A stretch of DNA of 64,000 nucleotides, from the NCBI RefSeq assembly GCF_008365295.1, contig NZ_CP043505.1, positions 1,302,001 to 1,366,000 on the forward strand, in the 5' to 3' direction. The notes under the pieces were generated by a model, which was given only the letters and a program-made list of their open reading frames with translations, had not been told where the DNA came from and did not search any database. Positions within the stretch are counted from its first letter, which is position 1. Every line of letters begins with the position of its first letter. The stretch comes from Agromyces intestinalis (GTDB taxonomy: Bacteria; Actinomycetota; Actinomycetes; Actinomycetales; Microbacteriaceae). The translations under genes were made by a program, and so were the position numbers. Of the stretch, positions 60,185 to 64,000 are shown piece by piece.

Positions 60185-62176
60185 ATGGACGCCGCACCAG
60201 ATGCGCATCCCCCGTTTCGGGGTCCGCTCGCGGCAGCGCTCGAACGGCGAGCCGGCATCCACCGCGACGACCTTCGCGACGAGCTCGTGCGAGTCCTCAT
60301 CGCCCCCGACTCGGCACTGCCAGTGGCATCCGCGCTCGATCGCGACACCTGGGACCTCGAACGCGGCGCCGCCGACCGCCCCGCCCTGCGGGCCGCGCTC
60401 CGCGACGCCGAGGCCGGCGCGATCGAGCCCTGGCCGCAGCCCCTCGCGAGCGCAGCCGCGCGCCTGCACCGCGACGGCGACCGCACCGTCTGGGAGGCGG
60501 CCGCGTTCGGGCGGCAGCACCGGCTGAGCGTCGCGGCGATCGCCGCGGCGGCCACCCTCGATGACCGGCTCGTCGACGAGGTCGCCGACGGCGTGCAACT
60601 GCTCTGCGAGCAGTCGTCCTGGTGCTGGCCGGCCCACGACGACGCGTTCGCCGTGCACGGCTCGGTACTCGCCGACGTGACCGACCCGTACCTCGACCTC
60701 GGTGCCGGCGATGTCCTCGCCCAACTCGCCTGGGTCGACCACCTGCTCGGGGCGCAGCTCGACCGACGCTACCCCGGCCTGCGGACCCGCATCCGGCACG
60801 AGGCCCGCGTGCGCGTCTTCGACCCGTTCCGCCGCCGACGCGACTGGCACTGGATCGGCCTCGACGGCGACGTGCACAACTGGAACCCGTGGATCCACGG
60901 CAACGTGCTCGTCGGCGCGCTGCGCCTGCTCGATGGCGACGGCGACCGCGACCGACGCGCCGAGCTCGTCGCCCTCGCGATCGAGGGCCTCGACCGCTAC
61001 GTCGCCGCGCTGCCCGACGACGGCGCCGTCGACGAGGGCTACGGGTACTGGTGGAACGGCGCCTGCCGGGCGCTCGAGGCGCTCGACGTGCTCGCGCACG
61101 CCACCGGCGGCGTGCTCGACGCGACCCGCGACATCCCCTCGTTGCGTGCAACGGTCGCGTTCCCGCATCGCATGCACCTCGGCGGCGGCTGGTACCTGAA
61201 CCTCGCCGACGGCCAAGCCCGACCGGCCGACGCCCTGCCCTGGCACGCGCTGCACCGCGCCGCCCGCGCGGTCGGCGACGCCGCCGCGCAGGCGCACGCC
61301 GCATCGCACCGCATCCCGGGCGAACCGGCTGCGACTCCCGGCCAGGAGCTCGGCCGACTGCTGCGAGGGGTGACGGATGCCGCGTGGCTGGCCGCCCGGC
61401 CCGGCAGCCCGCCCCTCGTGCGCGACGTGTGGCTGCCGTCGATCGAGGTGCTCGTCGCGCGCGTCGCGGCGGGCCGGGTCGACGGCCTGACCGTCGCGGT
61501 GAAGGGCGGCGGCAACGGCGAGCACCACAACCACGACGACGTCGGATCGTTCGTGGTCGCCTCCGACGGCGTGCCCGTGCTCGTCGACGCCGGCCGGCCC
61601 ACCTACACCGCGGCCACGTTCGGCCCCGGCCGCGCCGAGATCTGGACCATGCAGAGCGCGTGGCACAACGTGCCGTGGGTGCGCGGCAGCGGACAGGGCA
61701 CCGGCCCCGAATTCAGGGCCGCGGATGTCTCGGCGCGGGTCGGCGAGGCATCCACCTCGCTCGCCCTCGACCTCGCGAGCGCCTACCTCGTCGCCGACCT
61801 GCGTTCGTGGCGCCGCGAGGTGCGGCTCGAACGCGCACCCGTCGCGGTGCGCATCGAGGATCGCTGGGAGCTGGCGCCCTCGACCAGCGGCGACGAGCCG
61901 CGCACCGCCGTGCGCCTGCTCGTGGCCGGCGACCTCGATCTCGATGACGGCCACGCCCGCATCGTGCCGCTCGAGGGCGCGACACCCGTCGTGCTGACCT
62001 GGCCGGCCGGCGTTCCGGTGGTCACCGAGACCCGCGACCTCGACGATCCGCTGCTCGTCGAGGTCTGGGGCCACCGACTCACCCGCATCGAGTTCGACGT
62101 GACGCACCGGGATGCGTTCTCGGTGACGGTAGAACTGGACCTAGTGAACGCGAAGGATGACCGCGATGACCGATGA
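60185..62176 (+). CDS. Heparinase II/III-family polysaccharide lyase
   Basis: The 663-aa protein has an N-terminal helical toroid (DWHWIGLDGDVHNWNPWIHGNVLVGALRLLDGD, DEGYGYWWNGACRALEALDVL) and a C-terminal heparinase II/III beta-sandwich (VAVKGGGNGEHHNHDDVGSFVVASDGVPVLVDAGRPTYTAATFGPGRAEIWTMQSAWHNVPWVRG). The NHDD segment and Tyr contain likely catalytic His/Tyr residues. Such lyases cut uronic-acid polysaccharides by beta-elimination, giving the 4,5-unsaturated uronates removed by GH88. No signal peptide is visible, so this enzyme may act on imported oligosaccharides. AAGGAC precedes ATG 60185. Confidence 0.85.
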   Translation: MDAAPDAHPPFRGPLAAALERRAGIHRDDLRDELVRVLIAPDSALPVASALDRDTWDLERGAADRPALRAALRDAEAGAIEPWPQPLASAAARLHRDGDRTVWEAAAFGRQHRLSVAAIAAAATLDDRLVDEVADGVQLLCEQSSWCWPAHDDAFAVHGSVLADVTDPYLDLGAGDVLAQLAWVDHLLGAQLDRRYPGLRTRIRHEARVRVFDPFRRRRDWHWIGLDGDVHNWNPWIHGNVLVGALRLLDGDGDRDRRAELVALAIEGLDRYVAALPDDGAVDEGYGYWWNGACRALEALDVLAHATGGVLDATRDIPSLRATVAFPHRMHLGGGWYLNLADGQARPADALPWHALHRAARAVGDAAAQAHAASHRIPGEPAATPGQELGRLLRGVTDAAWLAARPGSPPLVRDVWLPSIEVLVARVAAGRVDGLTVAVKGGGNGEHHNHDDVGSFVVASDGVPVLVDAGRPTYTAATFGPGRAEIWTMQSAWHNVPWVRGSGQGTGPEFRAADVSARVGEASTSLALDLASAYLVADLRSWRREVRLERAPVAVRIEDRWELAPSTSGDEPRTAVRLLVAGDLDLDDGHARIVPLEGATPVVLTWPAGVPVVTETRDLDDPLLVEVWGHRLTRIEFDVTHRDAFSVTVELDLVNAKDDRDDR

Positions 62177-63317
62177 CACCGCGCCGGGGCTGCTCGCACC
62201 CGCCCGCCACGCCTACGTGCAGTCCGTGCTCGCACGCGACGGCGTCGTGCGGATCTCGCAGCTCACCGACGAGCTCGGCGTCACACCCGTCACCCTCCGC
62301 CGCGATCTCGCGCTGATGGAGCAGGCCGGGCTCCTCGTCCGCGTGCACGGCGGCGCCGTGCCGCCCGAGGGCGGGCTGCCGACGGCACCCGGGACTGCCG
62401 CGAACGATGCGGTCGGCGCGACCGGGGCGACCGGAGCCGAGGAGGCGGCGCCGAAGCTCACCGGCACCATCGCGGTGCTCGTGCCGTCGCTCAACTTCTA
62501 CTGGCCGACCGTCGTGCGCGGCATCGAGGAACGGGCACGCGCGCTCGGGCTCAAGGTGCTGCTGCGCGGTGCGTCCTACGAACTGCAGGACGAACGCCCG
62601 GTGCTCGAGCGCCTCGTCCAGAGCGACGAGGTGCGCGGACTGATCGTCGCTCCGAACACCGACACGCCCCACGCGCAGGATGTCGTGCAGTGGCTGGCCG
62701 ACTGCGGCATCCCGAGCGTGCTCGCCGAGCGAGACGCGACCCGCCTGCCCGAGCACGAGCCCGTCGAGTCGGCGACGACCGACCACGCACTCGGCGCAGT
62801 CCTCGCCGCACGGCACCTCGCCGCCCTCGGCCACCGCAAGGTCGGGCTGGTGCTGTCGCGCGAATCGCCCACGTCGCGCAAGATCGCCGCCGGATGGCAG
62901 GCGGCCTGCGACGACCTCGGTCTCGACGCTGCCGAGCACTTCGAGACGGTGGTGCCCGACCGCAGCACGCCCGAGTTCTCGGACACCATCAATGCTGCGC
63001 TCGATGTCGCCACCGGCGCGGGCGTCACGGCGCTGCTCGTGCACTCCGACCCCGAGGCGATGGCGTTCGTCGACCTCGCCCTGAATCGCGGCATCTCGGT
63101 GCCCGGCGACCTGTCGATCATCGCGTACGACGACGAGATCGCCGAGCTCTTCACCCCCGCGCTCACCGCGGTGCAACCGCCACGCCTCGACGTCGGCCGT
63201 GCGGCGATCGATCTGCTCGCCCAGCGGATCCTCGAGCCCGATCGCGCCGTGCACCGGCTGACGATCAGTCCCAGGCTCGTCGTTCGCGAGTCGACGGCGC
63301 CGCCGCGACACGGGTGA
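62166..63317 (+). CDS. Hybrid regulator: DeoR-type helix-turn-helix with LacI-type sugar-binding domain
   Basis: The 383-aa protein has an N-terminal DeoR/GlpR winged helix (residues about 12-65: ARHAYVQSVLARDGVVRISQLTDELGVTPVTLRRDLALMEQAGLLVRVHGGA) joined by an Ala/Gly-rich linker to a LacI/GalR periplasmic-binding domain (TGTIAVLVPSLNFYWPTVVRGIEERARALGLKVLLRGASYE..., RHLAALGHRKVGLVLS, GDLSIIAYDDEIAELFTPALTAVQPPRLDVGRAAIDLL). Usual DeoR proteins carry a phosphosugar (CoA-transferase-like) domain instead. ATG 62166 is preferred to 62157 for ribosome-binding-site spacing. It probably controls both divergent operons by binding at about 60083-60139. Confidence 0.88.
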   Translation: MTDDTAPGLLAPARHAYVQSVLARDGVVRISQLTDELGVTPVTLRRDLALMEQAGLLVRVHGGAVPPEGGLPTAPGTAANDAVGATGATGAEEAAPKLTGTIAVLVPSLNFYWPTVVRGIEERARALGLKVLLRGASYELQDERPVLERLVQSDEVRGLIVAPNTDTPHAQDVVQWLADCGIPSVLAERDATRLPEHEPVESATTDHALGAVLAARHLAALGHRKVGLVLSRESPTSRKIAAGWQAACDDLGLDAAEHFETVVPDRSTPEFSDTINAALDVATGAGVTALLVHSDPEAMAFVDLALNRGISVPGDLSIIAYDDEIAELFTPALTAVQPPRLDVGRAAIDLLAQRILEPDRAVHRLTISPRLVVRESTAPPRHG

Positions 63318-63464
63318 ACGCGCGCGGTCGGGCACCCCGAGACGGTCGCGCGACGATGTCCTCTGGGGGGTAGCGATCGAGGCACCCTCGCGTTGTATGG
63401 TGGCGCCAAAGGGTGTACGACCCTGGCGACGCTCGGGCGCCGCTCTCACTCAGGGGGAAACGAC

Positions 63465-64000
63465 ATGAAGAAGACGACCAAGGCGACGATCGCGATCGGG
63501 GCCGGCGTGGTGCTGCTCCTGGGGGGAGCCGGCACGTTGGCCTATTGGACCGATGAAGCCGATTTCGGCGTCGATCAGACCATCACCGCAGGCACGCTCA
63601 CCGTGGAGCCGGTAGACGACGGCACCTGGACGGCGACCTTCGACGGCGGAGAGAGCAAGATCGAGGTGCCGCCCGGCTCGGACACGCGCATCGTTCCCGG
63701 CAACACGCTCGAGTTCACGCAGACCGTCGAGATCATCGCGTCGGGCGACGATCTGTATTTCACGATCGAGCAGAACGATCCCTTGATCACCGTTGATCCC
63801 GCGCTCGAGACGGCCCTCGAGCGCGCCGAAATAGAGGTCAGCGAGCTCGAGCCCGGCGGCAGCATCGAAGAGACCGGGACAGAGGGCGTTTACCAAGTCA
63901 CGGCGAACGATGAAACGCCCGCGATCATCGAGGTCACCTTGACGATCGTCTGGCCGTTCGGTGCCGACGGAAGCCCCGCAACCGACAACCCCGCGATGGG
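63465..64000 (+). CDS. SipW-type signal-peptide protein, 3'-truncated by window edge
   Basis: The visible 178 residues start MKKTTKATIAIGAGVVLLLGGAGTLAYWTDEADF. The short basic start, hydrophobic core and G.LAYWTD ending are the alternate signal peptide recognised by SipW-type signal peptidases, as in TasA/CalY. The rest is beta-rich and acidic (TAGTLTVEPVDDGTWT, VPGNTLEFTQTVEI). Family members are secreted fibre or surface proteins, usually next to a dedicated SipW peptidase, which would lie beyond the window. GGGGGAAA precedes the ATG. Confidence 0.88.
   Translation, partial: MKKTTKATIAIGAGVVLLLGGAGTLAYWTDEADFGVDQTITAGTLTVEPVDDGTWTATFDGGESKIEVPPGSDTRIVPGNTLEFTQTVEIIASGDDLYFTIEQNDPLITVDPALETALERAEIEVSELEPGGSIEETGTEGVYQVTANDETPAIIEVTLTIVWPFGADGSPATDNPAM

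Overview
The window is chromosomal DNA from a high-GC (roughly 70% or more) Gram-positive actinobacterium. The very frequent GGATGC/GCATCC hexamers, GTG starts, four-base ATGA/GTGA gene overlaps, start codons sitting directly behind TAnnnT -10 boxes, and gene content (ArgP/LysE, HadA/HadB-like/MurB, ECF42-DGPF, PspC-LiaRS) all suit Microbacteriaceae, perhaps Agromyces or a close relative. The genus is an inference. I saw no rRNA, tRNA, phage, transposase or CRISPR array.

Layout. 1-9 kb: 3' part of a secreted GH53 endo-galactanase, a dGTPase, a PIN-like protein, an aminotransferase with a coupled GNAT-like gene, a zinc alcohol dehydrogenase and CsbD. 9-15 kb: divergent argP/lysE, a tiny cysteine-rich leader peptide ahead of a 2-oxoglutarate/Fe(II) oxygenase, and a DGPF/ECF42 sigma pair. 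15-19 kb: an ABC-2 exporter with a NarL-type two-component system. 19-28 kb: ppc, an FtsX-type ABC pair, murB and two hydratases. 28-33 kb: a LiaRS/PspC envelope-stress cluster and a Ca2+/Na+ antiporter. 33-38 kb: gabT-gabD with a divergent PucR-type regulator. 38-45 kb: a large low-complexity intergenic block, a PadR repressor with its divergent target, small genes, a class-V PLP enzyme and an LLM monooxygenase. 45-49 kb: an ABC-2 exporter whose two ATPases are fused into one protein, with its own TetR regulator.

48.8-63.3 kb is the main metabolic locus. Eleven genes on the minus strand (DUF2264/GH154-like enzyme, binding protein, two permeases, YesL, GH88, FAH-family protein, KduD, KduI, KdgK, Eda) are divergent from a heparinase II/III-family lyase and a DeoR/LacI hybrid regulator. 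Together they give a near-complete route: extracellular cleavage of a uronic-acid polysaccharide, import of oligosaccharides, removal of the unsaturated uronate, and conversion through 5-keto-4-deoxyuronate and KDG to KDPG, pyruvate and glyceraldehyde-3-phosphate. The window ends inside a gene with a SipW-type signal peptide.

The most unusual signals are not ordinary genes. They are (1) a leaderless-looking cysteine-codon uORF with an adjacent hairpin; (2) three copies of an 84-nt element with rigidly spaced TTCTCAGGAG boxes, one of them translated inside lysE; (3) two 84%-identical 70-nt palindromic elements around the DGPF gene, one supplying the sigma factor N-terminus; (4) an inverted repeat array translated as the linker between two ABC ATPase domains; and (5) a roughly 570-bp C-rich/palindrome/G-rich intergenic structure.
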